Source: Thermoplasmata archaeon (GTDB lineage Archaea; Thermoplasmatota; Thermoplasmata; Thermoplasmatales; GCA-001856825). Taken from it: 64,000 nucleotides of DNA. The DNA is taken from positions 32,409-96,408 of the forward strand of contig JAJYUV010000005.1 in the NCBI GenBank assembly GCA_021792355.1. The letters are read 5' to 3'. Numbering within the stretch: the stretch's first letter is position 1; each line of letters starts with the position of its first letter. The notes under the pieces were generated by a model that made no database searches, was not told the DNA's origin, and saw nothing but the letters and a program-made list of their open reading frames with translations. A program made the position numbers and the translations under genes. Shown here piece after piece: positions 44,272-53,418 of this stretch.

Positions 44272-45315
44272 TTATATTCCTTTCTGAATACTGCCAATCT
44301 GTTCAGTGATAGATTCCCTTCCCTTGTTCTTTAAGGTATGGAGCTCTGAGCTCTTGAAGACTCCGTATTCTGTAATGTATCCAGTTACGTACTTGTTAGG
44401 TGTTACATCAAAAGCGGGGTTGTAAGCCATGGACTCCTTTGGGGGAATGAGCACTCCCTTTACCTCCTTAACCTCTTCTTCAGGTCTAACTTCTATCGGA
44501 ATACCTCTTCCATTTTCTATACTGAAATCAAAAGTGCTCAGGGGAGCAGCAACATAGAAGCTTATTCCATTTTCCTTCGCAAGAACCGCTTTTTCATAAG
44601 TACCAATCTTGTTTGCAAAGTCCCCATTTCTGGTAATCCTGTCTGCCCCGACTATCGCAAGATCAACCTGCCCCCTTTCCATCAGGAATCCTGCAGCGTT
44701 ATCAGCAATCACTTTGTGGTCTATTCCCTCCTGCACCAGCTCCCACGCGGTGAGCCTTGCCCCCTGCAGTCTTGGACGGGTTTCATCAACCCATACGAAA
44801 GGTTCTTTCCCACTCTCTTTCGCCATTCTTATTGGAGACAGGGCAGTACCATAATCTACTGATGCCAGGGCTCCTGCATTGCAGTGAGTCAGTATCTTCT
44901 TATTTTTGCCAATGAGTCCGTTACCATTGACCCCAATGAGGCGAGACCTCTCGACTATTGAGTTTGCGTACATTTCGGCATACTTCTTTGTTTCTTCTTC
45001 GTGTTCAAGCACGAAGTCAACCGCGAAGAAAAGGTCGTTGGCTGTTGGCCTCGCAGATTTTATCACTTTTCCGGCCTCTCTAACGTCCATACCAAGTGCC
45101 TTTGCCTGGGCAACGCCGTAAGCAGCTGCAGCTCCGATCGATGGCGCTCCCCTTACGGTCATATTCTTGATCCCCTCAAATAGCTCCTTCGTGTTTCTGA
45201 CATCGACAATCCTAAAGGTCTCTGGCAAGACCCTTTGATCTATCATCTTGATAACAGGTTCCTCATACCACACTGCCTTGATGCTGCTCACCTTACCGTT
45301 CAGATTTATCTTCAT
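44272..45315 (-). CDS. mtnA: Methylthioribose-1-phosphate isomerase (MtnA / eIF2B-like)
   Basis: Isomerises methylthioribose-1-P to the ribulose form in methionine salvage. Motifs: RGAPSIGAAAAYGVA, ILTHCNAGALASVDYGTALS with the catalytic Cys, and IVGADRITRNGDFANKIGT with the catalytic Asp. ATG 45315 (MKINLNGKVSSIK) gives 347 residues; the frame is open 17 codons more. A ribose-1,5-bisphosphate isomerase role is less likely given these residues. Confidence 0.9.
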   Translation of the reverse strand: MKINLNGKVSSIKAVWYEEPVIKMIDQRVLPETFRIVDVRNTKELFEGIKNMTVRGAPSIGAAAAYGVAQAKALGMDVREAGKVIKSARPTANDLFFAVDFVLEHEEETKKYAEMYANSIVERSRLIGVNGNGLIGKNKKILTHCNAGALASVDYGTALSPIRMAKESGKEPFVWVDETRPRLQGARLTAWELVQEGIDHKVIADNAAGFLMERGQVDLAIVGADRITRNGDFANKIGTYEKAVLAKENGISFYVAAPLSTFDFSIENGRGIPIEVRPEEEVKEVKGVLIPPKESMAYNPAFDVTPNKYVTGYITEYGVFKSSELHTLKNKGRESITEQIGSIQKGI

Positions 45316-45395
45316 AACTCCGCAACTGCAAAGGATTAATTTAATCTTTGTTTCATTTGAAGACAAAGGTTTTAACTACAAAACCATCTGTAATT

Positions 45396-46616
45396 GTGGA
45401 AATCCCTTGGACCGAGAAATACAGACCCGCTCTTTTGAGCCAGCTTAGGAGAGAGAAAGCTGTGGAGACTATGATTTCTTGGGCCAAGAAGTGGGAAGAA
45501 GGGATTCCCTTAAAGAAGGGGCTCATTATTTATGGAGCACCAGGAACTGGGAAAACTTCTTCTGCAATTGCACTGGCAAAGGAAATGGACTGGGAGTACG
45601 TAGAGTTTAACGCGTCTGATATTAGATCAAAAGATGCGATAGAGCAGAACGCAATCAAGGGGTCTTTTTATTCTTCAATATCGGACGAAAGGAACAGAAA
45701 GAAACTCATTGTGATGGACGAAGTTGATTCCCTTTATGAGAAGAACGTAGAGGGATCAGATGTAGGAGGGAAGTCAGCAATTGCGAGTCTTCTGGAAAAG
45801 ACTCTCAATCCAGTCATACTCATTGCGAATGATTTCTATGCACTCCGCTCAACGGGTGCAGGGAAGACGATAGTTGATAGGTGCGAACAAGTTGAATTCA
45901 GAAGGTACATGAAGTCTCAGATCGTCAGCGTGCTAAAGGAGATACTCCAGAATGAGGGTATCTATGCGTCATCTGACAAACTGAATGAGATAGCTGATAA
46001 TGCAAATGGAGACATGAGGGCTGCAGTTAATGACCTGCAGGGAATTGGGGAAGTTTATGAGGCTGAAGAGAGAGATCTTACGCTAAGTGCTTACACGGTT
46101 ATCAACGACATACTGCACGGGCATCAGAGAGACATACGACGTACGAGAGCAGAAATAATGAACATAGGAATGGACCCTAATGATTTCATACTTTATCTAC
46201 TGGAGAATGTGTACCCTCTCCATTCTAGGGTAGACGATTTCGTATTGGCTCTCAAGAACATAAGCAGGGCTGACCTCTTCCTTGGAAGAGTAGGGAAAAG
46301 AATGGATTATTCCCTGTGGTCTTACGCTAACGATTTCATGTCCTACGTCTCAATATTGAATCTGAAGAGTGATAAATATGAGAAATTCGCTTTCCCCTCG
46401 CTGATAAGAAATATGGCGTCCTTGAAGAAGTACAGAGCAATAAGGAAGAACTTTTCAATGGCGATGGGAAGGTACGTCCACAAGTCTTCATCCTTCATGA
46501 ATAGGGATTCTATCCTTTACATATATTACCTTCTTCAAAAAGACGAAGAATTTAGAAAAATGATAGAAGAAAAAACAGATCTGGATGTGGAAGAAGTGCT
46601 TTCACTGGATCTATGA
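45396..46616 (+). CDS. rfcL: Replication factor C large subunit
   Basis: Clamp-loader subunit that opens PCNA. IPWTEKYRPALLSQL at the N-terminus, Walker A IYGAPGTGKTSSAIALAK near residue 50, Walker B LIVMDEVDSLYEKNVEGSDV. 406 residues. I start at GTG 45396, 25 bases after a GGTTTTAAC box (leaderless); the frame is open to 45348. Divergent from mtnA. The 3' end overlaps the Pop5-like gene by six bases. Confidence 0.92.
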   Translation: MEIPWTEKYRPALLSQLRREKAVETMISWAKKWEEGIPLKKGLIIYGAPGTGKTSSAIALAKEMDWEYVEFNASDIRSKDAIEQNAIKGSFYSSISDERNRKKLIVMDEVDSLYEKNVEGSDVGGKSAIASLLEKTLNPVILIANDFYALRSTGAGKTIVDRCEQVEFRRYMKSQIVSVLKEILQNEGIYASSDKLNEIADNANGDMRAAVNDLQGIGEVYEAEERDLTLSAYTVINDILHGHQRDIRRTRAEIMNIGMDPNDFILYLLENVYPLHSRVDDFVLALKNISRADLFLGRVGKRMDYSLWSYANDFMSYVSILNLKSDKYEKFAFPSLIRNMASLKKYRAIRKNFSMAMGRYVHKSSSFMNRDSILYIYYLLQKDEEFRKMIEEKTDLDVEEVLSLDL

Positions 46617-46853
46617 TACCTTTCTCCTCAGTGCCTTCAGTGTTCCAGAGACTAAGTCTATGTTCACGTTCAATCTTGAGGCAATATCCCTGAGGTAGCC
46701 CAATTGGTGGTGTCTTATTCTTAATGCAGTCATCCCGTTGTAGTTTACAACCCTTGAATCCTCCAGGAGCTGCACGATCTTCTTCAACTTCTCTGGGGAC
46801 GGGTTGCTGAAGTGAACGTATCTCCTTCTGCCCGTCTTTTGCCTGACGGTCAT
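46611..46853 (-). CDS. Rpp14/Pop5-like protein, candidate RNase P component 2
   Basis: 80-residue basic protein. RRRYVHFSNPSPEKLKK, a central TALRIRHHQLGYLRDIA and the ending VSGTLKALRRK resemble the Pop5/Rnp2 pattern (RYI start, RxRH, SGTIKxxKRK end). It is shorter than usual (about 110-120). The ATG at 46853 overlaps the TBP stop (ATGA), so it is co-translated with TBP. Identification rests on short motifs only. Confidence 0.5.
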   Translation of the reverse strand: MTVRQKTGRRRYVHFSNPSPEKLKKIVQLLEDSRVVNYNGMTALRIRHHQLGYLRDIASRLNVNIDLVSGTLKALRRKVS

Positions 46854-47407
46854 TTGACTGCTGTTATCTTCTCCAGGTCCTTCTTGAGAATCTTGACGGC
46901 TTGTGAAATCTCTCCCTTCTCTTTTGCTCCTGTACAAACTACCTTTCCGGAGCCGAATAAAAGGAGAACGACCTTGGGTTCCTCTATCCTGTAAACTAGC
47001 CCAGGAAACTGTTCCGGCTCGTACTCCACATTTTCCAGTCCCAGAGACATTGCGATGTTCGTGAGGTTGAGTTGCATGTTTAAGTCATAGACTGCAACTA
47101 TGTTTTGCACGACTATATCGGGGTTACTGTTGACGGCTATGCCCGTTTTCTTCAATTTGTCCACTATAGTACTTATTGTCTTGTTAACTGAGTCAATAGT
47201 TTTGGCTCCGGTGCAGTTTACCTTACCTGACCTGAATATCAGAACCGCAGTTTTAGGCTCTGAGAGCCTGTAAATCAATCCTGGGAACTGTTCCGGCTCG
47301 TACTCCGATCCCTCCAGCGCAAGTGCTATCTTGCTGAGGTCCAGTTTATCAGCTAGTGAAGTTGATGCAACTATGTTTTCGATTGCTATGTTTTCTTCGT
47401 CTGCCAT
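46850..47407 (-). CDS. tbp: TATA-box binding protein
   Basis: Two direct saddle repeats, with SEYEPEQFPGLIYRLSEPK in the first and VEYEPEQFPGLVYRIEEPKV in the second, plus FRSGKVNCTGAK and FGSGKVVCTGAK. 185 residues, standard archaeal TBP that recruits TFB and RNA polymerase to promoters. First gene of a two-gene unit with the Pop5-like protein. Confidence 0.97.
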   Translation of the reverse strand: MADEENIAIENIVASTSLADKLDLSKIALALEGSEYEPEQFPGLIYRLSEPKTAVLIFRSGKVNCTGAKTIDSVNKTISTIVDKLKKTGIAVNSNPDIVVQNIVAVYDLNMQLNLTNIAMSLGLENVEYEPEQFPGLVYRIEEPKVVLLLFGSGKVVCTGAKEKGEISQAVKILKKDLEKITAVK

Positions 47408-47409
47408 AA

Positions 47410-47440
47410 TTTTCGCAGTTTATATATAGTGTATATAAAT
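47410..47440 (-). promoter_or_regulatory. TATA-rich promoter of tbp
   Basis: On the minus strand ATTTATATACACTATATATA lies 10-35 bases before the ATG; it contains two overlapping TATA-type boxes. TBP may bind its own promoter, allowing autoregulation (inference). Confidence 0.55.
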
Positions 47441-47442
47441 AG

Positions 47443-47586
47443 TTAATTGTAGTAAAAGGTCAAATTGTTAGTATCCTGCTCATATGCCGGACGGTACTTT
47501 GAGCGAGATCTAACTCCAATAGCATCCACCCCATTTCTTTTGCTGGGCTTTGATAACTTTGACAGATATCTTCTATAATCAAGCAT
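47443..47586 (-). CDS. Candidate 47-residue protein upstream of tbp
   Basis: Minus-strand frame starting MLDYRRYLSKLSKPSKRNGV and rich in Arg, Lys and Tyr; its stop lies just before the tbp TATA box. No promoter is obvious and no family is recognised, so it may be chance. The rest of the 340-base gap to hisS holds only AT-rich promoter-like sequence. Confidence 0.25.
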   Translation of the reverse strand: MLDYRRYLSKLSKPSKRNGVDAIGVRSRSKYRPAYEQDTNNLTFYYN

Positions 47587-47753
47587 TCCGAACTACCTCT
47601 TACTCAACTGGAGCATCCCGATTAATTGGAACCATCATTGGACTCGTATAACCATTACATTTTTAATCTACCATAGAAAGGAGCGATTCACTACGTTCAT
47701 TAGCAAATTTTAACATAGTTTGGGCTTATGTAGAAATAGAGAGTGCAGTGGTA

Positions 47754-48989
47754 ATGGTTGAAAGACTCAGAGGCTTTAGAGACTTCTATCCGGAGGAGCA
47801 GGAGGTAAGGAGCGAAATATTCAGGATCATGAAAGAATCGTGCATGCAGTTCGGATTCAGAGAGATAGGAGCACCTTCTGTTGAAAGCGTAGACCTATTC
47901 GCAAACAAATCGGGCATGGAAATAATGAATCAAATGTTTTCATTCAAAGACAAGGGAGGGAGAGATATTACCCTTATCCCTGAGTTCACGCCTACTCTTT
48001 CCAGAATGGTAGCTGCAAGGAAAGACTTGGTGAAACCACTGAAATGGTTCAGCATCGAAAAATTTTGGAGATACGAGGAACCCCAGTCCGGAAGACTCAG
48101 GGAGTTCTATCAATTGAACGCGGATATACTTGGGAGCGAGAGCTATCTGGCTGACGCTGAGGTCCTATCCCTGGGTGGCTACATTTTGAAAAAATTAGGA
48201 ATTGGGGAAATCACCAAATTAAGAGTTAGTTCGAGAATACTAATAGACAGACTAATCGAAAAATTCCTTCCCGGCAAAAAGGAAGAAGTTTACTATATTC
48301 TGGACAGGTGGTCAAAGTTCACAATCGAGGAAAGAGAGTCCTACGCGAGGGAAAAGTCACTCGATATGGCCATCCTGTTGTTATTTTCCAATGGGAAAAT
48401 TCTGGATGAAGTAAGTGACCCCGAGCTAGAAAGCTTGTTCAAAGTACGTGACTATGTGAGGTCTTCGGTGGGTTTGGAAGTGGACATTGACCTAAAGATA
48501 GTTAGAGGAATAGCCTACTATACGGGATGCGTCTTCGAGGCATCGGACAAAGAAGAAAAGCTGAGGTCCATCCTTGGCGGGGGTAGATATGATAACGTCA
48601 TAGCACAGTTAGGCGGGGATTCAACTCCAGCTACTGGATTTGCAATGGGCGATGCAGTACTCGAAAATATTCTGAAGGCAAGTGGACGGTGGATTCAAAA
48701 GAAGGAACTGAGGGTTTTTATGGCACCAGTAGATCGGCAAGGTAGAGATTTTGCAGTGACAGCATCGTCAGTACTGCGAGACCTAGGTCTGAACGTAGAT
48801 CTTAACGTTACTGAGAGGGGAATAAGTAAACAACTAGATTATGCAGCTAAGATGGGATACGAGTACGTCATAGTGGTTGGCGATAACGAGGTAAGGAAGC
48901 GGTCTATATCTATCAAGAACATGACCACTGGCCAACAGAGGGAAATCGAACTCAAAAATGCAGGTGAAATCCTGTCCGTGATCAAATAA
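47754..48989 (+). CDS. hisS: Histidine--tRNA ligase
   Basis: Class II synthetase. Motif 1 region IFRIMKESCMQFGFREIGAP, motif 2 KWFSIEKFWRYEEPQSGRLREF-type (FWRYE then GRLREFYQ), histidine signatures VRGIAYYTGCVFEA and GGGRYDN, and an anticodon-binding C-terminus (VFMAPVDRQGR). 411 residues from ATG 47754 (GTG at 47748 also open). Confidence 0.96.
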   Translation: MVERLRGFRDFYPEEQEVRSEIFRIMKESCMQFGFREIGAPSVESVDLFANKSGMEIMNQMFSFKDKGGRDITLIPEFTPTLSRMVAARKDLVKPLKWFSIEKFWRYEEPQSGRLREFYQLNADILGSESYLADAEVLSLGGYILKKLGIGEITKLRVSSRILIDRLIEKFLPGKKEEVYYILDRWSKFTIEERESYAREKSLDMAILLLFSNGKILDEVSDPELESLFKVRDYVRSSVGLEVDIDLKIVRGIAYYTGCVFEASDKEEKLRSILGGGRYDNVIAQLGGDSTPATGFAMGDAVLENILKASGRWIQKKELRVFMAPVDRQGRDFAVTASSVLRDLGLNVDLNVTERGISKQLDYAAKMGYEYVIVVGDNEVRKRSISIKNMTTGQQREIELKNAGEILSVIK

Positions 48990-49052
48990 TTCTTCCATGA
49001 AAGAGACAAAATCAAGAAACTTTTATAGTTACTAACTGATAACCAAATACAG

Positions 49053-49238
49053 ATGGACTCCCTTGAGGACAAAATCGTTCACAGGAAAATAGGGAGAAAT
49101 ACAAATCTCACCGTAAAGGAAATCTTAGACATGGTGGAGGAAGTCAGGAAAGAATACCCTGAGAGAGAGGTTTTCTTTGATGGCGATGAATTCGCAATCT
49201 GCTCTAGGAAGAAGAAGAGACAGACCTTTCCAGTCTGA
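49053..49238 (+). CDS. Small protein (61 aa), unknown
   Basis: Acidic-then-basic small protein: MDSLEDKIVHRKIGRNTNLT, LDMVEEVRKEYPEREVF, DGDEFAICSRKKKRQ. A CTTTTATAG box lies about 30 bases before the ATG. The 3' end overlaps the convergent hutH gene by 35 bases. The orderly promoter and composition favour a true gene; no family recognised. Confidence 0.55.
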   Translation: MDSLEDKIVHRKIGRNTNLTVKEILDMVEEVRKEYPEREVFFDGDEFAICSRKKKRQTFPV

Positions 49239-50721
49239 TCGGAATCTCGTCTAGCATCTTACTGGAGTCCATAAGTCTGGTGATCTTCTCTATCATAGCA
49301 GTAGTTTCTTTGTCCCCTTTGAATTCACCTATAGTCTCGTTCAGAATCGAGTAAGCGGTGTTTAGGTACTTACCAGAAGATCCGTACATCCTCATTCCCC
49401 TGTATGAAGTCAACAACTCGATTGCAACTATTCCCTTTACGTTTCTGACTATCTGTCTAAGTTTTCTGGTAGAAGTTCCTCCCATGGAGTTGTGGTCCTC
49501 TTGATTTGCAGATGTTGGGATATTGTCAGCAGATGATGGGTATACCAACACCTTGTTTTCATTGCATAATGACGCAGCAACATACTGGGGAATCATAAGT
49601 CCAGATTCAACTCCAGGCTTGTCCGCCAGGAAGGGTGCCAGTCCAGAGAGTGACTTGTCGAGCATTCTGAACGTTCTTCTTTCAGAAATATTTCCCAGTT
49701 CAGTAAGGGCGATAGAAAGGTAATCGGCAGCAAAAGCCAGTGGTTCACCGTGGAAGTTGCATCCCGATGTCATCTCCTCAAGAACCAAGGGATTGTCTGT
49801 TGCTGAATTCAACTCCGTTTTGACAATCCCTTTTACGTAGTTCATAGTCTGAAGAACGGATCCAAGGACAGTAGGAATGCACCTGAGAGAATAGGCATCC
49901 TGTACCTTTGACTCCGTCCCGTTCCTTATTCTTTCACTTCCTTGGATAAATGTCTTGAGAGCTTGAGCCACTATTCCATGCTCTGCGTGCGGTCTCGCTT
50001 CAAATAGACCACAATCGAGGGCTCTCTCAGTCGCACTCAGAACGTGCATTGACATGCCTGCCGCAATGATCGCGTGCTTTAGCAGGCTCTGGGAATCGGC
50101 ATATCCTAAGGAGAGGTTGGCAAGCATATACGATGTTCCGTTGATGAGAGAGATTCCTTCCTTTGCTTCCAGGCTAATAGGCTTCAGTCCTCTTTTTGAG
50201 AGTGCCTTTATAGAGTCCTCCACTCCACCATCTTCAATCACTCTACCTTCTCCGATGAGGGTGAGCACTAGATGAGCTAACGGAGAAAGATCACCAGATG
50301 AGCCTACGCTTCCCTTTTCCGGGACAAATGGTACGACATTTGCATTTATCATGTCAACCAACGCTTGGATCAGCTCGGGTCTAACTCCAGAATATCCTTT
50401 GCTCAGCGAGTTTGCCCTAACAATCATCATCGCCCTTACTGTCCTGACATCCAATGGTTCTCCAAATCCAGCTGAATGAGACCTTATAAGATTGGACTGA
50501 AGTTCCCTAATCTTGTCCAAACCTATTCTTTCGCTGATTAGATCGCCAAAACCTGTCGTTACCCCATATATAGGTTTGCCGGAATCTATAAGACTTTCAA
50601 CCTTTTCACGGCTCGACTTGACGCGCTTCAAAGCACCTTTCGAGATAGCAACACTTTCCATCCTATCGGATGCTCTTACAACTTGATCCAAAGTCAGGTC
50701 ATTGCCTGTGAGTATAATCAT
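49204..50721 (-). CDS. hutH: Histidine ammonia-lyase
   Basis: Converts L-histidine to urocanate and ammonia. YGVTTGFGDLISE, SNLIRSHSAGFGEPL, MIO region GSVGSSGDLSPLAHL, the INGTSYMLANLSLGYAD segment and QEDHNSMGGTSTRKL are typical; 505 residues. The MIO cofactor normally forms from Ala-Ser-Gly; here the first residue is Ser. hutU and hutI are not seen nearby, while the terminal steps (FTCD, Fhs) lie at 0.5-3.7 kb. Confidence 0.95.
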   Translation of the reverse strand: MIILTGNDLTLDQVVRASDRMESVAISKGALKRVKSSREKVESLIDSGKPIYGVTTGFGDLISERIGLDKIRELQSNLIRSHSAGFGEPLDVRTVRAMMIVRANSLSKGYSGVRPELIQALVDMINANVVPFVPEKGSVGSSGDLSPLAHLVLTLIGEGRVIEDGGVEDSIKALSKRGLKPISLEAKEGISLINGTSYMLANLSLGYADSQSLLKHAIIAAGMSMHVLSATERALDCGLFEARPHAEHGIVAQALKTFIQGSERIRNGTESKVQDAYSLRCIPTVLGSVLQTMNYVKGIVKTELNSATDNPLVLEEMTSGCNFHGEPLAFAADYLSIALTELGNISERRTFRMLDKSLSGLAPFLADKPGVESGLMIPQYVAASLCNENKVLVYPSSADNIPTSANQEDHNSMGGTSTRKLRQIVRNVKGIVAIELLTSYRGMRMYGSSGKYLNTAYSILNETIGEFKGDKETTAMIEKITRLMDSSKMLDEIPIRLERSVSSSS

Positions 50722-50889
50722 AACTTGAGATACTTGTCGGGAATAAATAATGATACATTTCTGAGTCTAATGTTTGATTTTAGTTGTATTTAAATTGACA
50801 ATCTAATTTGTGATCACATTCCCACACTCTTCGAGATAAGAATCAGAAGAACTAAGTATGATTCCACCTATCAGTTAGGTTGTTGCGTA

Positions 50890-51318
50890 ATGACTGGAAC
50901 TAAAAAAGGTCGCCCACAGAAAGACTCCCCAGCGTCTCGGCAAATAGATAGAATAATAAAGAACGCAGCAGACTGGAGAGGTGACGTAATGGCCGATATA
51001 CGAGAAAGGATCAGGAAAGTGGATCCATGCATAGTAGAAGAGGTTAAATGGAAGAAACCAAGTAATTTGTTGGGGATTCCAGTGTGGTCGTACAATGGAA
51101 TAATTTGTTTTGGGAACATCCTAAAAAATTCGGTGAGGTTGACCTTTCCAAAAGGTGCTTCTATAGAAGACTCTGAAAATTTTTTCAATACTCGTCTGGA
51201 CAGCAAATCTGTACGTGCCATTGACCTTAGCGAGGGAGATGATATAAAAGAGAAGGCACTTAGATCGGTCATTCTTCAGGCAATAATGTTAAACATAGAA
51301 AAGCACGAACACAAGTGA
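50890..51318 (+). CDS. DUF1801 (YdhG-like) protein
   Basis: Small soluble protein: IKNAADWRGDVMADIRERIR, EEVKWKKPSNLLGIPVWSYN, GIICFGNILKNSVRLTFPKG, matching the DUF1801/YdhG fold used widely in bacteria. 142 residues. Its function is unknown. Last housekeeping-like gene before the accessory segment. Confidence 0.85.
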   Translation: MTGTKKGRPQKDSPASRQIDRIIKNAADWRGDVMADIRERIRKVDPCIVEEVKWKKPSNLLGIPVWSYNGIICFGNILKNSVRLTFPKGASIEDSENFFNTRLDSKSVRAIDLSEGDDIKEKALRSVILQAIMLNIEKHEHK

Positions 51319-51645
51319 TTTAGATGACCCGATAAACGGACCAAATGGCGATTATCAATCCTCTTCTGTTAGAACAGTAATCCTATAAGTTGAGTCTGTC
51401 AAAAATAATAAAATATGGTAGTAGGCGGTAATCGAAACCTCGCAAGAATTTGTAGGTTAAAATGTATTTGAAGTTTAAGTTGAATCCGATTCATAATTCC
51501 TTTGCGTGGAATGTGCAAGTATTAAACATGGTTCTTTGTAATGTCAGAAGTCATATTCTTCCTCTAATACCAATTGGTGTTCCAAACCCGAGAACTTATT
51601 TTAACTTATTTTGCAGGGTGAAGGGTTTTACAAGAGGCATTCCTG
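51319..51645. other. Gap at the border of the accessory region
   Basis: 327 bases, AT-rich, no convincing gene, tRNA or repeat. Several short frames are open on the plus strand, but they oppose the merA tail and lack start signals. Confidence 0.4.
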
Positions 51646-53091
51646 CTATTCTACGCAACATGCCATTTTGGATATGTCTCTGATGAATGACTGGGCCGCC
51701 AGCTTTATCCCCTCAGATATGGAAGGGAAAATGTGACTTGTTGCAATTATGTCATCAATTGTGTAACCGTTCTTGACGGCATATGCACCTTCTGTTATTA
51801 TGTCTGTGGCATTTGGCGCAATGATATGCATTCCGACTACCCTGTTGTCCTTCGGGTCTACAGTGATCTTTATGATGCCTTCGGTTTCTCCCATGATGCT
51901 TGCCTTTGTAAGGTTCTCCAGGGAGAACACTCTACTGGAACATGATCCGTTCTTCTTCGAGAACTCGCTCTCTGTCATTCCTACACCCGCAACCTGGGGA
52001 TTCGCGAATACTGCCCATGCCGTCGAGTCGTAATCGATCTTTAGGTCTTCGCCGAACATGTTGCTCACGGCTATGACGCCTTCTCTTGCCGCAAGAGTTT
52101 CAAGAAACATTTTTTTGGAAACACAGTCTCCTGCGGCGTAAATTCCAGGAGCGGATGTCTTCATTTTATCAGAAGTTATTATTTGTCCTCTTGAATCAGT
52201 GTCAACACCTGCAACTTCCAAGTTCAGATATTCTGTGTTGGGTTGCCTTCCCGTTGCAACAATGATTTCCTGGACCTCTATTTTCTCCTTTCCTTTGTGT
52301 GTTATGACTTCGATTGATTTCCCTCTTCCTGATGAACTTACTGCGCTAACTCTTGCCCTCAGGAAGAATTTCATACCTTCCTCCTCCAGGTGCTTTTTCA
52401 TGACAGAACCAATTTCAGGTTCAGTTTGTGGAAGAAGGGTATCTAAGGCCTCTATTACTGTAACCCTCGATCCAAAATGGAGGAGTGCCTGTCCAATTTC
52501 AAGACCTATGGCCCCTCCACCTATTATTGCAACTGATTCAGGAAGATCGTTGAGTTCCCATATGGTGTCGCTTGTGAGAAATCCCGTTTCCTTCAAGCCT
52601 TCAATGTTTGGGATTGCAGGATGTGATCCGGTTGCAATCAGAATGTTCGATCCCGAGACCATTGCAATTTCATTTCCTTCAGGGTCATACAACTTTATGG
52701 TCTTTTTATCCACAAATTTTCCGAAGCCGGTGAAGAGTTTAACGTTACTGTAGTTTTCAATCACCTTTACATATTTCGAGTCCCTGGCTTGCGCAACATA
52801 GGATCTCAGACCATTCATGACTTCTGAAAAGTCATATTTCACTTGTGTAGTGTGTATTCCTGCCATCGTGGGATGTTCTGGCTTGAAAACAGAATGTGAT
52901 GCCTCAAGCAAATACTTGGATGGCACGCATCCAACGTTCACGCATGTTCCACCGAGAGGTCCAACACCAATCATGGCGATGGACATCTGGCCATTGCTCA
53001 TTTCGGAGGCCTTGATTGTGGCTGAAAAAGCTGCTGCACCCCTTCCGAGAATCAAAAGATCAAATTTCTGAGTATTGCCGTCCAAGTTCAT
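51646..53091 (-). CDS. merA: Mercury(II) reductase
   Basis: Flavoprotein disulfide reductase that reduces Hg2+ to Hg0 with NADPH. FAD motif LILGRGAAAFSATIKA, the redox-active GGTCVNVGCVPSKYLLEASH, NAD motif VAIIGGGAIGLEIGQAL, and ASGDC-type YAAGDCVSKKMF. The C-terminal pair of cysteines (KMACCVE) marks MerA rather than lipoamide dehydrogenase. No N-terminal heavy-metal domain; that function is supplied by the separate MerP-like gene eight bases upstream. Confidence 0.92.
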   Translation of the reverse strand: MNLDGNTQKFDLLILGRGAAAFSATIKASEMSNGQMSIAMIGVGPLGGTCVNVGCVPSKYLLEASHSVFKPEHPTMAGIHTTQVKYDFSEVMNGLRSYVAQARDSKYVKVIENYSNVKLFTGFGKFVDKKTIKLYDPEGNEIAMVSGSNILIATGSHPAIPNIEGLKETGFLTSDTIWELNDLPESVAIIGGGAIGLEIGQALLHFGSRVTVIEALDTLLPQTEPEIGSVMKKHLEEEGMKFFLRARVSAVSSSGRGKSIEVITHKGKEKIEVQEIIVATGRQPNTEYLNLEVAGVDTDSRGQIITSDKMKTSAPGIYAAGDCVSKKMFLETLAAREGVIAVSNMFGEDLKIDYDSTAWAVFANPQVAGVGMTESEFSKKNGSCSSRVFSLENLTKASIMGETEGIIKITVDPKDNRVVGMHIIAPNATDIITEGAYAVKNGYTIDDIIATSHIFPSISEGIKLAAQSFIRDISKMACCVE

Positions 53092-53099
53092 TCACCAGT

Positions 53100-53333
53100 T
53101 CACTGATCTTCAATAGTGGCCCTGTAATGGGAAGGTTTTGTAAAAACCCCGTTCTTCAATAGCATCTCAGGGTTTACCTTTTCAGGATCTATGACCACAT
53201 CTCCAACACCGTCCTTCAGTGATACTCTTACATCAAGAACGCCATCCTGGTTCTTGAGACCCTTTGTAACAGTGGCAACACAATCATCGCACGTCATTCC
53301 ATATATCCTCAGTTTCACTCTCTCTGATTCCAT
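53100..53333 (-). CDS. MerP-like heavy-metal-associated (HMA) domain protein
   Basis: Single ferredoxin-like HMA domain of 77 residues. The metal-binding motif YGMTCDDCVATVTKGL (CxxC) is near residue 13. No signal peptide, so it acts in the cytoplasm, handing Hg2+ to MerA (inference). ATG 53333 lies about 24 bases after the TATA box, fitting leaderless translation; a TTG five codons upstream is less likely. Confidence 0.88.
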   Translation of the reverse strand: MESERVKLRIYGMTCDDCVATVTKGLKNQDGVLDVRVSLKDGVGDVVIDPEKVNPEMLLKNGVFTKPSHYRATIEDQ

Positions 53334-53351
53334 ATATATGGATCGCAAGAG

Positions 53352-53363
53352 CGTATTTATACG
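53352..53363. promoter_or_regulatory. Palindrome overlapping the mer promoter TATA box
   Basis: CGTAT-TT-ATACG is an inverted repeat. Read on the minus strand it is CGTATAAATACG, the TATA box of the merP-merA transcript. A repressor bound here would block TBP. It lies in the intergenic space with the divergent HxlR-type regulator. Confidence 0.5.
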
Positions 53364-53418
53364 AGAAAGTAAACTTTTTTTTACTTATATCGGCTCAAGA
53401 CTTGACAAGGTGCGGTCG

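Noticed and set aside
51462..51683. 73-residue plus-strand frame next to merA
   Set aside because: It overlaps the merA 3' end in antisense and has no promoter or family features.
53191..53418. N-terminal extension of the HxlR-type regulator
   Set aside because: The extension is antisense to merP and to the mer promoter; start codons at 53410/53419 give the normal family length.
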